Positions 9,461-18,363 of a stretch of 64,000 nucleotides of DNA are shown one piece after another. The stretch is from Mycobacterium asiaticum. Its GTDB lineage: Bacteria; Actinomycetota; Actinomycetes; Mycobacteriales; Mycobacteriaceae. A program made the position numbers and the translations under genes. The notes beneath the pieces were generated by a model. It made no database searches, was not told where the DNA came from, and saw only the letters and a list, made by a program, of their open reading frames with translations. The number at the start of each line of letters is the position of its first letter. Positions within the stretch are counted from its first letter, which is position 1. The stretch covers positions 1-64,000 of the forward strand of contig NZ_LZMH01000037.1 of assembly GCF_001673635.1 (NCBI RefSeq). Direction: 5' to 3'.

Positions 9461-10980
9461 AGCCCGACCGCGGTGGCCGCCGACTCCGTCTGATCCCAGC
9501 GTCGCAGTTCGGCGCCGGGCACCCACGTCGAATGCGTACCGCTGGAAATACGTTCGGGCAGTTGCAGTTTGCACACCGGGCCGTCGGCGACCCGGGCGGC
9601 ATCGAACACCAGGCAATACGAGGCGTCGGCGTTCATGTCCGTGGTCAGGGTGACCAGGTAGCCGTCGTCCTCGGCGGCGCTGCCAACCCGCGGGGCCATC
9701 GCGGTCTCGCTGCCGTAGACCCCGTCGCCCAACGAATAACGCTCCTCGGCACCGGTGAGCAGGTCGTGCTTGACCAGCCCGTCGAAAAGGAACCAACCCG
9801 GTTTGCCGGAGGCCGCGTAGGTGTAGCGGTACTTGCCGGTCGCGTAGTCGGCGTTGATGGTGCCGAACTCGGTGATCGACTCCGACAACCGTTCCTCGCG
9901 CACCGCGCCGGTCACCAGATTCAGCCGCCACCGGTGCAGGTGAGCCTCCATCCGGTCCAGCGCGAGGAATCGGAACAGCTTCTCCCACTTGCCGCTTGGA
10001 CCGGTGCCGCTCTCCAGCGGCTGAGGTGCACCCTCGAAGAAGCCATCCAGCACGATCTCGTCGCCGTCTTCGTAGGCGTTGGTGAAGTGCAGGACGTAGG
10101 TCGGGTCGGCCTCGAACCAGCGGATGTCCGCGGTCTCGCCCCGCCGCGGTATCACCGCGAAGCGCGACGGCAGGTCCGGGTAGTAGCGCGGCAGGTGCAC
10201 TTGGTGCTCAAGCAGCCGGGGATCCCAGAACAGCGGGAAATCGTTGAGGATTGCGTAGTTTTCGGTGAACGCCATGTCGTGCGGCAGGCGCGGTCCGGGC
10301 AGCGGGATGTCCACGTAGTGCACCAGGTCGTTGTTCTCGTCGACCACGCCGTAGCGCATGTACGGGTCCTGCTTGCTGTAGTTGAAGAACAGCAACTCGC
10401 CGGTCCGGTTGTCCACCTTGGGATGCGCTGACACTCCCCAGTCGACGGGAAAGCCGCCGTTCCAGCTCTCGGTGCCCAGCGTGTCACCGGAATGGGGGTC
10501 CACCCGGTACAGGTCGCCGCACTGGTAGAAGCTGGTCAGGGCAATACCGCGGTGCACGATGACATCGGTACTGGACGCATCCTTCATCAATTCACGCGCA
10601 CCCCAGCCCTTTTCGCGCTTGGCGAATTGCACCGGCTCGGCCAGTCCCGGCCACAGCGGCCCGCCTGCCTCGTTCTCGGCGAGGAAACCTTCGGTCTTGA
10701 CGAATCGATTGCGGTAGAAGGCCTTCCCGTCCCGGAAGCCCACCACGTGCAGCATGCCGTCACCGTCGAAGGGGTGATAGGTCTTGAATGCCGGGTGTAG
10801 CGGGTTCTCGGTGTTACGCAGGTAGATGCCGTCCAGGTCGCGAGGGAGTTCACCCGCCACGACCGCCAGGTCGTCGGCGTCCCACTCCGTGGTCTGCGGA
10901 CGCCACGGACCGGTCCGGTAGGGATGGTCATCGTCTTCCGGCAGCGTGGATAGGTACTTGCCGACGATCTCTACATCCAT
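9457..10980 (-). CDS. Carotenoid cleavage dioxygenase family protein (Rv0913c-type)
   Basis: This 507-residue retinal-pigment-epithelial-membrane/carotenoid oxygenase is a non-haem Fe(II) enzyme that cleaves apocarotenoid or stilbene double bonds. The segments around YLRNTENPLHP, HPFDGDGMLH, SAHPKVDNRTGELLFFNYS, PHDMAFTENY and the C-terminal GTHSTWVPGAE carry the four-His iron ligand pattern. The ATG at 10980, preceded by AAGG at good spacing, was preferred over a TTG at 10986. The gene overlaps or abuts both neighbours (thiolase upstream, VOC downstream), indicating a three-gene operon. Rv0913c is the equivalent in M. tuberculosis. Confidence 0.9.
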   Translation of the reverse strand: MDVEIVGKYLSTLPEDDDHPYRTGPWRPQTTEWDADDLAVVAGELPRDLDGIYLRNTENPLHPAFKTYHPFDGDGMLHVVGFRDGKAFYRNRFVKTEGFLAENEAGGPLWPGLAEPVQFAKREKGWGARELMKDASSTDVIVHRGIALTSFYQCGDLYRVDPHSGDTLGTESWNGGFPVDWGVSAHPKVDNRTGELLFFNYSKQDPYMRYGVVDENNDLVHYVDIPLPGPRLPHDMAFTENYAILNDFPLFWDPRLLEHQVHLPRYYPDLPSRFAVIPRRGETADIRWFEADPTYVLHFTNAYEDGDEIVLDGFFEGAPQPLESGTGPSGKWEKLFRFLALDRMEAHLHRWRLNLVTGAVREERLSESITEFGTINADYATGKYRYTYAASGKPGWFLFDGLVKHDLLTGAEERYSLGDGVYGSETAMAPRVGSAAEDDGYLVTLTTDMNADASYCLVFDAARVADGPVCKLQLPERISSGTHSTWVPGAELRRWDQTESAATAVGL

Positions 10981-10982
10981 GA

Positions 10983-12203
10983 TCAAGCCTTGCTGACGAC
11001 GAAACTGACGGTAGTGGCGGTGCTACCGCCGAAGTTGAGCGTGCCGAACGTCTCGGCGCCGTCGACCTGATAGTCGCCGGCCGTTCCGCTGACCTGCTTG
11101 GCCGCGTCGAGCAGCATCCGCACCCCGGACGCACCGACCGGGTGCCCGCCGCCGATCAGCCCGCCACTGGGATTGATGGGCAGCCGCCCGCCGATCTCGA
11201 TCTCCCCGTTCTCGATGGCCTTCCACGACTCGCCGGGCCCGGTCAGGCCGATGTGGTCGATGGCCAGGTACTCGCTGGGGGTGAAGCAGTCGTGCACCTC
11301 GAACCCGTCGACGTCGTCGAGCGTCCTCCGGGCGCGCCGCAAGGCGTCGAGCACGGCCGCTCGCACGTGGGGCAGTACATAAGGATCGTCGGCGGCGCGG
11401 TCCAGTTTCTGCTGCAATCCCAGCCCCACGGTCCGATGCCCCCAACCGTCGATCCGGCCCACCGGCCGCAGGTCGGGATGGTCGCGCAGGAAATCGTCGC
11501 TGCACAGCACCACGCCCGCGCCACCGTCGGTCATCTGGCTGCAGTCCAGCCGCCGCAGCCGGCCCTCGGTTACCGGGTTGGTGGCGTCGTCGTCGGTGAT
11601 CGGATCCGGGACCGTCCACTCGCGGGTCTGCGCGTTCGGGTTGCGGCGGGCATTGGCGTAATTGACCTGGGCAATGGCCCGCAGATGGGCGTCGTCGAGA
11701 CCATAGCGGCGGTCATACTCGTCGGCGACCTGAGCGAACATCGACGGCCACAGGTACTTGGCCTCAGCGCCCTCGTGGCCGGTCCAGGCGGCCGCGCCCA
11801 GGTACTGAGCGGCGGTGTCGCCGGGCACGGTCTTCTCCAGCTCGAGGCCTACGACCAGCGCAGCGTCATAGGCGCCGGATCGCAGATCGGCCATCGCCGC
11901 CAAAGCGGCCACGCTGCCCGACGCGCACGCGGCCTCATGCCGTGCCGCCGGAGTGTCCCAGAGGCCGTCGCACACGGTGGCCGGCATGGCCCCGAGGTGA
12001 CCTTGTGTGGCGAACATCTCACCAAAGGCGTTTCCGACATGGACGACGCCGATGTCCGCGGCCTCCGTCCGAGCCGCTGCCAAGGTGTTGTCCACCACTT
12101 CCGCTGTCAGCGATGCGAAGTCCCGGCGCTCCCGGCTCAGGTTGCGAGCGAAGTCGCTCTGATAGCCGCCGAGGATCCAGACGCCGGTCGATGAGCCAGT
12201 CAT
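10983..12203 (-). CDS. Thiolase-like acyltransferase (SCP-x/lipid-transfer type, Rv0914c-type)
   Basis: This 406-residue protein starts at the ATG giving MTGSSTGVWILGGYQSDF; earlier in-frame codons lack thiolase similarity. The nucleophile is C93 in HEAACASGSVA. Further motifs are VHDCFTPSEY and GGGHPVGASGVR. The C-terminal Cys-X-Gly of degradative thiolases is absent, placing it with the SCP-x-like/non-canonical thiolases. These act on acyl-CoA thioesters in lipid or sterol side-chain metabolism. It is first in the operon with the carotenoid oxygenase and the VOC gene. Confidence 0.88.
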   Translation of the reverse strand: MTGSSTGVWILGGYQSDFARNLSRERRDFASLTAEVVDNTLAAARTEAADIGVVHVGNAFGEMFATQGHLGAMPATVCDGLWDTPAARHEAACASGSVAALAAMADLRSGAYDAALVVGLELEKTVPGDTAAQYLGAAAWTGHEGAEAKYLWPSMFAQVADEYDRRYGLDDAHLRAIAQVNYANARRNPNAQTREWTVPDPITDDDATNPVTEGRLRRLDCSQMTDGGAGVVLCSDDFLRDHPDLRPVGRIDGWGHRTVGLGLQQKLDRAADDPYVLPHVRAAVLDALRRARRTLDDVDGFEVHDCFTPSEYLAIDHIGLTGPGESWKAIENGEIEIGGRLPINPSGGLIGGGHPVGASGVRMLLDAAKQVSGTAGDYQVDGAETFGTLNFGGSTATTVSFVVSKA

Positions 12204-12281
12204 ACGCGGCACGGTACTCCCAGGTGGGCCGGTACTTTGCCGCATGGGTTGGGTATCGGTGCACCTGTCCGCAGATAAAGC

Positions 12282-12316
12282 GGTCCCGTCGGCTCTCGGG
12301 CTGAACCGACGGGACC
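12282..12316. terminator. 11-bp-stem hairpin in the thiolase/PPE gap
   Basis: GGTCCCGTCGG (12282-12292) and CCGACGGGACC (12306-12316) form a perfect 11-bp stem with a 13-nt loop. It lies in the 300-bp gap between the end of the PPE gene (minus, 12504) and the thiolase start (minus, 12203). On the minus strand it is followed by GCTTTATC, a poor U-tract. It could terminate PPE transcription or act as an operator for the thiolase operon. The rest of the gap shows no credible gene. Confidence 0.4.
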
Positions 12317-12503
12317 TGGGCGGGCGTACAGGCCGGCCGATACGCCCACCTCCGCTTCATCATTGCCACCTCAGGCCATCGACAAACATCTCAGATTGAC
12401 ACCGCCGCGTTCCGCCCGCCGAATTCTGCGCGGAGATGCCACCGACACAACGGTTTTCGCGGGAGCGCGATGTTGACAAGTTTTGGTGTCGCGGTCTTGA
12501 AGG

Positions 12504-13733
12504 TCAACGCGGATGTTGGCTAGGCGGTCCCGGCGCGGAAGGCGGCTGCTGGATCACCACCACGGTGGGTTTGCGTTGCGGCTGGGTCTCGTCGTCTGTT
12601 CCGGCGTCGGCGGTCTCGCGACCGCTCGCCGGGGCGCCGCCCCGGCCGGCCATCCCCGCCAGCGCCATCCCGCTCAGCAACGCCGCCGGTGCGGCACCGA
12701 AGTTCGTCGGCGTGGGGCCGACGGCTGCGCTGGGCAGCGCTTCCACTGCCAGCCTGATTTCCGGGGCGGCCGTGGTCCAGCTATGCGGGACCTTGAGCCC
12801 GCCGACCAGCGCCCCCTGGCCGACACCCGCCGAAGCAGCAATCCCCCGGGGCATGCCCGCGCCGTCGGCCCCCGACCTAACCGGCGCACTGTGCGCCGGT
12901 TGCGGTGTTCCGCTGTCCAGCCCCTCGTCCACGCTGGTGCCGGCGTAGCTGAATATCCACGGTCGGGCAGTGTTGACGACCGCCAGCGCCAGGCTGGCGG
13001 TCGCGGTGACCGCGATGTAGGTGGCCGCCAGGTCCAGCTCCCCGAGGAGACTGTCGAGCCCGGCAGGGATGTCCAGCAGCCCTGCCGATGCCGATGACAG
13101 CAGTGTCGTCAGCCCTTGCAGCATTTGAGGGGTGATCGAGAATCCGAGCCCGGTCAGCGCTTCGGCGCTCGCGTTCGAGGCGGCGACTTCGGTGACCGTG
13201 CCCGTTGGGTGGGTGACCTGCAGCGGTTGTGTGAACGGCGTCAGTGCGGAGGCCGACTCGGACGCTGCGGCATAAGTGAACATGGCGGCGGCGTCCTGGG
13301 CCCACATCTCGGCGTAATCCGCCTGGATCGCCTCGATCGCCGGGGTGTTGAGCCCAAACAGGTTGGTCTCGAGCAGGGACGCCAACTGACTGCGGTTGGC
13401 CTCAATGAGGGCCGGCGGCACCGTCATGGCAAACGCCGCCTCGAACGCACTGGACGCCCGCCTGGCCTGATTGGCCGTCTGTTCTGCCAGCGTGGCCGCG
13501 GTGCCCATCCACCCGGCGAACGGCGCGATCGCGGCCGCCATCGACGCCGACGCCGGACCCAGCCACGACTCGGCGGCCAGGCCGGTGAGAACGGCGGCGT
13601 AGGACGATGCGGCCGAATTCAGCACCGCGGCCAGACCGTCCCACGCTGTCGCGGCCGTCAGCATCGATGCCGAACCGGGTCCCGCGTAGATGCGTCCGGA
13701 ATTGATCTCCGGCGGCAACAGCCCGTAATCCAT
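12504..13733 (-). CDS. PPE family protein (PPE-SVP-like)
   Basis: This 409-residue protein opens with MDYGLLPPEINSGRIYAGPG, the PPE signature, and its first 180 residues form the helical PPE domain with the WLGPAS turn. A GLKVPHSW sequence near residue 310 corresponds to the Gly-x-x-Ser-Val-Pro-x-x-Trp motif of the SVP subgroup, with Lys for Ser. The Ala/Gly-rich end finishes in a Lys/Arg/Pro-rich tail. PPE14 (Rv0915c) holds this position in M. tuberculosis, where a PE gene lies next to it; no PE partner is visible here. PPE proteins are exported by type VII secretion, usually as heterodimers with PE proteins. Confidence 0.9.
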   Translation of the reverse strand: MDYGLLPPEINSGRIYAGPGSASMLTAATAWDGLAAVLNSAASSYAAVLTGLAAESWLGPASASMAAAIAPFAGWMGTAATLAEQTANQARRASSAFEAAFAMTVPPALIEANRSQLASLLETNLFGLNTPAIEAIQADYAEMWAQDAAAMFTYAAASESASALTPFTQPLQVTHPTGTVTEVAASNASAEALTGLGFSITPQMLQGLTTLLSSASAGLLDIPAGLDSLLGELDLAATYIAVTATASLALAVVNTARPWIFSYAGTSVDEGLDSGTPQPAHSAPVRSGADGAGMPRGIAASAGVGQGALVGGLKVPHSWTTAAPEIRLAVEALPSAAVGPTPTNFGAAPAALLSGMALAGMAGRGGAPASGRETADAGTDDETQPQRKPTVVVIQQPPSAPGPPSQHPR

Positions 13734-13738
13734 GGCCC

Positions 13739-13780
13739 CTACCCCGCCGCGAAAGGGTCGCAGCCGGTTTGAGACGGCAT
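13739..13780 (-). CDS. Possible 13-codon upstream ORF of the PPE gene
   Basis: On the minus strand GAGGAGGG is followed 4-6 nt later by ATG (13780), then 12 more codons (MPSQTGCDPFAAG) and a TAG ending 5 nt before the PPE ATG. The ribosome-binding site is stronger than the one directly before the PPE start, so ribosomes may translate this short ORF and reinitiate at the PPE gene. No peptide function is implied. It could be chance. Confidence 0.3.
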   Translation of the reverse strand: MPSQTGCDPFAAG

Positions 13781-13912
13781 CGGGCCCTCCTCAGATCTAT
13801 CGAACGCCACCCGTCATTCAACTTCCGAATTGCGTGCTTTACCAGAGATTTAAACCCACGCTGGCCACAAATGTGATTGAAAAAATAATTCTCGCCAGCG
13901 CCGAAGCTGCAA

Positions 13913-14728
13913 CTAGTTGTGCGTCAGAGCCAGCATGTCCGGGGCGAGCACGTCGGTCAACGCCGACCACGGCACGGTGATGACCGGTAACCCGTGACCG
14001 AATTGGTAATCGTTGAAATGCAACTCCATCCCGGCGCTCGTCGGTATCCAGTTGGCGAAGTTGTCGGCGATCGGCCGGGCCCCTTCCTCGTCCGGCGTCG
14101 TGCCGCCGTATACCTGCGGGAAGATGATCTTCGTTTGTTCAGACAACCGATTCAGCCCGTCTTGTTGATTGCGGAAAAGATCAGCCAGGGTAATCGGTTT
14201 CGCGGTTCGACTGTCGATGGCGATGGTGCTCACCGAATTCGTCGGGTGTGCAGCGTGGCGGGCCGAATACACGCCGACGATAAGTTCCGCTATGGCGGTG
14301 GGTCGGAAGGTCAGCGTCGGATTCAATTCCAGCAGCCACTCGGCATCGGGATCCGCCGCAGCGCGCACCGGCTCGATCTGTCCGTTTGCCGATGCCTTGC
14401 TTGCTTTGTTGAACGCATCCGCGACACGTGGATCACCGCCGGAGAGTTGCGCGACCCGGCCGTGCCAGCGACCGCGATCGTCCGCAGTGGCGCCGTCGAT
14501 CGAAATTATGGTGATGCCGTACGTCTGCCCCTGTGACACACCGGAGTCCGGGTTGGCGGGGGCGCTGGTGGCCGGGGTCGTGCTGCTGGTCGCTTGTGGC
14601 GCCGTGCTGCTCGTCGACGTGTTGGTGGTCGGGCCCGGAGCCGCGGAGTGGTCACAGCCGGTTGACAATGCCGCTACGGCGATCAGCGTTGTCACGAAGG
14701 GGAATTGCCTTATTCGACGTCGCCGCAT
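13913..14728 (-). CDS. Lipoprotein with a DUF3298/RsiV-like domain
   Basis: This 271-residue protein has an Arg-rich n-region, a hydrophobic h-region and a lipobox ending in STGC (Cys at about residue 25). A Ser/Thr/Pro-rich linker of about 45 residues follows. The C-terminal domain has the DUF3298 layout: DLFRNQQDGLNRLSEQ, then GMELHFNDYQFGHGLP and VTVPWSAL. RsiV, the lysozyme-sensing anti-sigma factor, uses this domain, but no anti-sigma segment is present here. It starts 9 bp after the PucR regulator stop on the same strand and is probably co-transcribed. Function is unknown; the cell-envelope location is well supported. Confidence 0.75.
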   Translation of the reverse strand: MRRRRIRQFPFVTTLIAVAALSTGCDHSAAPGPTTNTSTSSTAPQATSSTTPATSAPANPDSGVSQGQTYGITIISIDGATADDRGRWHGRVAQLSGGDPRVADAFNKASKASANGQIEPVRAAADPDAEWLLELNPTLTFRPTAIAELIVGVYSARHAAHPTNSVSTIAIDSRTAKPITLADLFRNQQDGLNRLSEQTKIIFPQVYGGTTPDEEGARPIADNFANWIPTSAGMELHFNDYQFGHGLPVITVPWSALTDVLAPDMLALTHN

Positions 14729-14737
14729 TGGGGGAGT

Positions 14738-15949
14738 CTAGTGCGCGGCGCCCAGTCCCAGCGCGATTGTCAGCTCCAATACGGTGCGCGGATCACTCAG
14801 CCGGTCGCCATACAGTTCGCGTAGCTGGGTCATCCGGTAGCGCACGGTCTGAGCGTGTACGAAAAGATCCGCGGCGACCGCGTCGCGCCTGCCCTGGTGC
14901 AGCACCCACGACCGAAGTGTCTCGGTGAGCCGGTCCGCGGTACTGGGTGGCAGGTCAGACAACGGCGCCAGGACCCGCGCACGAAGATCCTGCAGGGACT
15001 CGAGATCGGCGCCGAGAACCAGCGCGGCCAGATGTTCGTCGGTATCGATTGCCGCAGAACCATCGGAGCCGTTGGCGCTCAACAGAACACGGGCTCGTAA
15101 CGCCCGTCGGTAGGACGACCGCACCTGCATCCACGGACGGGCCGGACCTACCAAAGCCCGCCGGTCGGCGAGGGCAGAGACCAGCTGGCGCCGGGCGGCG
15201 CCGGCCATATCGGGGACCAGCAGCACCGCGAGGGCCTCCGGAGCCTCGACGCCGGGCAGATCCTCGGAAAGCTGGAGCGTCGATTGGCCGAACTGGGGTG
15301 CCAGGCCTCGCGTTTGGTTCAGTGGCAGCACGACCGCGGTGAGTGTGTCGGGTGGCTGCCAGCCCGCTCGTTCGGCGGCGGTAAGCAGTGTTGCCGCAGG
15401 TTCACCGGCGAGCAGATCCTGCGTCAGCCGGTCAAGGTACCGCTGCCGGACCCGTCCCGTGGTGGCCAGCTCGTCGGCATGGCCCGACACGCTGGACGCC
15501 GAGAGCCGGTCGATGTAGGCGAACACCAGCTCGGCGAACCTGGCGATCGTCGACGCGGGGAGTCCCGCCGCGACCGCCGTCGCGGACAACTCTTGCCACG
15601 CGACTTGGGCGCCCACCCGGTAGGCCGCCAGCAGTGCATCGATCGAGCGGCCCTGACGGGCTTCTCCCCGGCCGAGCTCGTAGGCGCCGTTGATCGCCGG
15701 GAAAAGCGACCTGTCGTGGTCGGTGTCCTCGGGCCGGGTGGCCAATCGCAGGAAAGCGCCGAGCGAGGTCTGCACGGCGTTCTCGATGATCTGCCCCATG
15801 TGTCCGCTGAACGCGTCGGCGTAGCTCGGCACCTCCACGGTGACCGCCGTCACGGTTCGCTCGGCCATCGCCGGCAGGATCGCCTCCAGCGCCCTGACCA
15901 CGGGTTCGTCGAGCTGCAGGCCGGTCAGACCCAGCGACTGATCCGCCAC
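14738..15949 (-). CDS. PucR-family transcriptional regulator
   Basis: This 403-residue protein starts at GTG 15949, preceded by GAAGGGA at 6-nt spacing; the longer frame upstream is shadow sequence. The C-terminal 70 residues (TLRSWVLHQGRRDAVAADLF, then VHAQTVRYRMTQLRELYG) are the characteristic PucR C-terminal helix-turn-helix. The middle resembles the GGDEF-like/CdaR regulatory domain. It is divergent from the ferredoxin-reductase and desaturase genes across an 84-bp gap, so it is the likely regulator of that pair. The ligand is unknown. Confidence 0.85.
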   Translation of the reverse strand: MADQSLGLTGLQLDEPVVRALEAILPAMAERTVTAVTVEVPSYADAFSGHMGQIIENAVQTSLGAFLRLATRPEDTDHDRSLFPAINGAYELGRGEARQGRSIDALLAAYRVGAQVAWQELSATAVAAGLPASTIARFAELVFAYIDRLSASSVSGHADELATTGRVRQRYLDRLTQDLLAGEPAATLLTAAERAGWQPPDTLTAVVLPLNQTRGLAPQFGQSTLQLSEDLPGVEAPEALAVLLVPDMAGAARRQLVSALADRRALVGPARPWMQVRSSYRRALRARVLLSANGSDGSAAIDTDEHLAALVLGADLESLQDLRARVLAPLSDLPPSTADRLTETLRSWVLHQGRRDAVAADLFVHAQTVRYRMTQLRELYGDRLSDPRTVLELTIALGLGAAH

Positions 15950-16033
15950 GACTATTCCCTTCGAACAAATTCGTGCTGGATTTTCACCCGGTGCAGTCAA
16001 GACTTTACCTCTAGAAACAACCAACATGAAGTC
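15950..16033. promoter_or_regulatory. Divergent promoter region between pucR-type regulator and reductase/desaturase operon
   Basis: These 84 bp separate two divergent starts. They contain an AT-rich core with TTCGAACAAATTCG (15960-15973, an imperfect inverted repeat) and a run AAGACTTTACCTCTAGAAAC close to the reductase start. PucR regulators usually bind in such shared intergenic regions. No exact -35/-10 pair can be assigned confidently. Confidence 0.45.
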
Positions 16034-17149
16034 ATGACCACACTGGCCTCCCGACCGAACGTCGTCAGCGCTTTGCGTGAACGAGTGCTGAAGTTTGCCG
16101 AGCGCGCCGCTGTACCGCTGTCGACGCCGCTGGTTCCCAGCGATTACCTCGACCTGATCGATCCGCTGCGCTTCGGCACCGACCTGCGCGGGCGCATCGT
16201 CGCGGTCCACCCAGAAACCCGCGACGCGGCCACACTGGTGATCAGGCCCGGTCGGGGCTGGCGTACTCACGTGCCGGGGCAGTACGTACGCATCGGTGTC
16301 GACGTCGACGGGGTGCGGCACTGGCGGGCCTACTCGCTGACCTCCAAAGTGCACCGGCGCGACGGCTGCTTCGCGGTCACCGTGAAGGCCATTCCGGACG
16401 GCGTGGTGAGCAACTACCTGGTCCGGAAGGCAACCGTCGGGACGGTCGTCCAGCTGGACCAGGCCGCCGGTGATTTCGTCCTGGGCGACCGGCCACCTGC
16501 CAAATTGCTGTTCGTCACCGCGGGTAGCGGCATCACCCCGGTGATGGGCATGTTGCGCAACATCGCCGGTATCGGCGGTCCGGATCCAGACATCGTGCTT
16601 GTCCACTCCGCGCCCACACCGGAGGACGTCATCTTCGGCTGGGAGCTGCGCATGCTCGCCCGCGAGGGCCGAATCCGGTTGGTGGAGAAGCACACCGACT
16701 CACATGGGATGCTCGACGTGGCTCGGCTCGACGAACTGGTGGATGACCTGGCCGAACGACACACGTGGGCCTGCGGACCGGCCGGGCTGCTTGACGCGCT
16801 CGAACAACGCTGGGCCGCTTGCGGAATCGCCGACCAGCTGCACATCGAGCGGTTCCGCCCCGCGGTGATCTCGGCCGGTGAAGGTGGCACCGTCACGTTC
16901 GCCAAGACCGGCAGCGTGGTGGAAGCCGGCGGTGCACAGACGCTGCTGGACGCCGGCGAATCGGCCGGGGTGTTGATGCCATCGGGTTGCCGGATGGGCA
17001 TCTGCTTCGGGTGCGTGGTTCCGCTGCGGCAGGGCGCCGTGCGGGACCTGCGTAACGGCGACGTCACCACCGCCACCGCCGGTGACGAGAACGTGCAAAT
17101 CCAAACCTGCGTGTCCGCCGCCGCGGGCGCCTGTGAACTAGACCTCTGA
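16034..17149 (+). CDS. Ferredoxin reductase-type oxidoreductase with C-terminal 2Fe-2S domain
   Basis: This 371-residue protein has the FAD-binding RAYSLTS motif near residue 100, the NAD(P)-binding FVTAGSGITPVMGM, then WACGPAGLLD. At the C-terminus a plant-type [2Fe-2S] site reads CRMGICFGC (Cys-x4-Cys-x2-Cys) with the last Cys in QTCVSAA about 30 residues on. It supplies electrons from NAD(P)H to the membrane desaturase encoded 9 bp downstream, as Rv3230c does for DesA3 in M. tuberculosis. This locus appears to be a paralogous module, as I recall the Rv3229c/Rv3230c pair lying elsewhere in the genome. Confidence 0.9.
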   Translation: MTTLASRPNVVSALRERVLKFAERAAVPLSTPLVPSDYLDLIDPLRFGTDLRGRIVAVHPETRDAATLVIRPGRGWRTHVPGQYVRIGVDVDGVRHWRAYSLTSKVHRRDGCFAVTVKAIPDGVVSNYLVRKATVGTVVQLDQAAGDFVLGDRPPAKLLFVTAGSGITPVMGMLRNIAGIGGPDPDIVLVHSAPTPEDVIFGWELRMLAREGRIRLVEKHTDSHGMLDVARLDELVDDLAERHTWACGPAGLLDALEQRWAACGIADQLHIERFRPAVISAGEGGTVTFAKTGSVVEAGGAQTLLDAGESAGVLMPSGCRMGICFGCVVPLRQGAVRDLRNGDVTTATAGDENVQIQTCVSAAAGACELDL

Positions 17150-17158
17150 GGAGCCGAT

Positions 17159-18319
17159 ATGACTGCCACACAAGCGAATCCGGCGGCCCACCTGTCCGAC
17201 GAAGACATCGAGGACCTGGGCCGAGAACTCGATGCCATCCGCGAACACGTGCTGGCCGGCCGCGGTGAACGCGACGCCGCGTACATCCGCAACGTCATCG
17301 ACGGCCAGCGTCGGCTCGAACTCGCCAGTCGCGCGGTGTTGCTCTTCTCGCTGTTCCCGCCTGCGTGGCTGATCGGCACGGCGGGGCTGTCGGTGTCCAA
17401 GATCATCGAGAACATGGAGATCGGGCACAACGTCATGCACGGCCAGTGGGATTGGATGCGCGATCCGAAGATTCATTCCACCACCTGGGAGTGGGACAAC
17501 GCCTCGCCGGCGGAGATGTGGAAGCACTCGCACAACGAGGTCCACCACACCTACACCAACGTGCTGGGCAAGGACCACGACCTGGGTTACGGCATCATGC
17601 GGGTCGATGAGGACCAACGCTGGAGGCCCTTCTATCTGGCCCAGCCCCTGTGGAACTTCATCAATGCCTGCCTGTTCCAATACGGTATTGCCGCATACGA
17701 TCTCGAGATCGGCAAGTATCTGCAGGGCCGCAGTGACAAAGCGGAATTCCAGCGTCAGGGCAAGAAGGTCTTGGCCAAGGTGCGCAAGCACCTGGTGCGT
17801 GACTATGTGCTGCATCCGCTGCTGTCCGGTCCGTCGGCGCTGACCACGGTGACCGCCAATCTCACCGCCAACCTGGTGCGGAACCTGTGGACGCACTCGG
17901 TGATCATGTGCGGGCACTTCCCCGAGGGTGTGCAGACCTACGAGAAGACATCGATCGATGGCGAAACACGCGGCCAGTGGTACCTACGGCAGATGCTGGG
18001 ATCGGCCAATATCTCCGGAAATGCCCTGCTGCACTTCATGACCGGCAACTTGTCGTTCCAGATCGAGCATCACCTTTACCCCGACCTGCCCAGCAACCGT
18101 TACCAGGAAATCGCTCCCAAGGTGCAGGAGTTGTTCGAAAGGTATGGCCTCGCTTACACCACGGGCTCGTTGCCGCGTCAGGTCACATCCGCCTGGAAAA
18201 AGGTGTTTCGCCTGTCGCTGCCCAATGACTTTGGGCACACCGCTACAAGAGCCATCCGGCCGGCAGCCATTCGAGCTGGGGTTTTCGCCAAACCGCGCCG
18301 CGCGGCGCGCGCCGCGTAA
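17159..18319 (+). CDS. Membrane fatty-acid (acyl-CoA) desaturase
   Basis: This 386-residue integral membrane desaturase has the three di-iron His boxes: HNVMH near residue 90, HSHNEVHH near residue 123, and QIEHHLYPD near residue 303. Hydrophobic segments lie at residues 56-76 and around 155-240. It introduces a double bond into saturated acyl chains with electrons from the reductase encoded immediately upstream. The ribosome-binding site GAGGAG lies 6 nt before the ATG. It is closest in layout to DesA3-type stearoyl-CoA Delta9 desaturases; regiospecificity cannot be read from the sequence. Confidence 0.92.
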   Translation: MTATQANPAAHLSDEDIEDLGRELDAIREHVLAGRGERDAAYIRNVIDGQRRLELASRAVLLFSLFPPAWLIGTAGLSVSKIIENMEIGHNVMHGQWDWMRDPKIHSTTWEWDNASPAEMWKHSHNEVHHTYTNVLGKDHDLGYGIMRVDEDQRWRPFYLAQPLWNFINACLFQYGIAAYDLEIGKYLQGRSDKAEFQRQGKKVLAKVRKHLVRDYVLHPLLSGPSALTTVTANLTANLVRNLWTHSVIMCGHFPEGVQTYEKTSIDGETRGQWYLRQMLGSANISGNALLHFMTGNLSFQIEHHLYPDLPSNRYQEIAPKVQELFERYGLAYTTGSLPRQVTSAWKKVFRLSLPNDFGHTATRAIRPAAIRAGVFAKPRRAARAA

Positions 18320-18363
18320 GCTTTTGTGAAGTCTATGAAGGCGATTCGCCGACGGGTCCGACG

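Noticed and set aside
12019..12369. 116-codon minus-strand ORF spanning the thiolase start
   Set aside because: It overlaps the thiolase gene in another frame and the hairpin at 12282; composition is Arg-rich shadow type.
15284..16033. N-terminal extension of the ferredoxin reductase frame by 250 codons
   Set aside because: The extension overlaps the PucR gene on the other strand and lacks similarity to the family, which begins near 16034.
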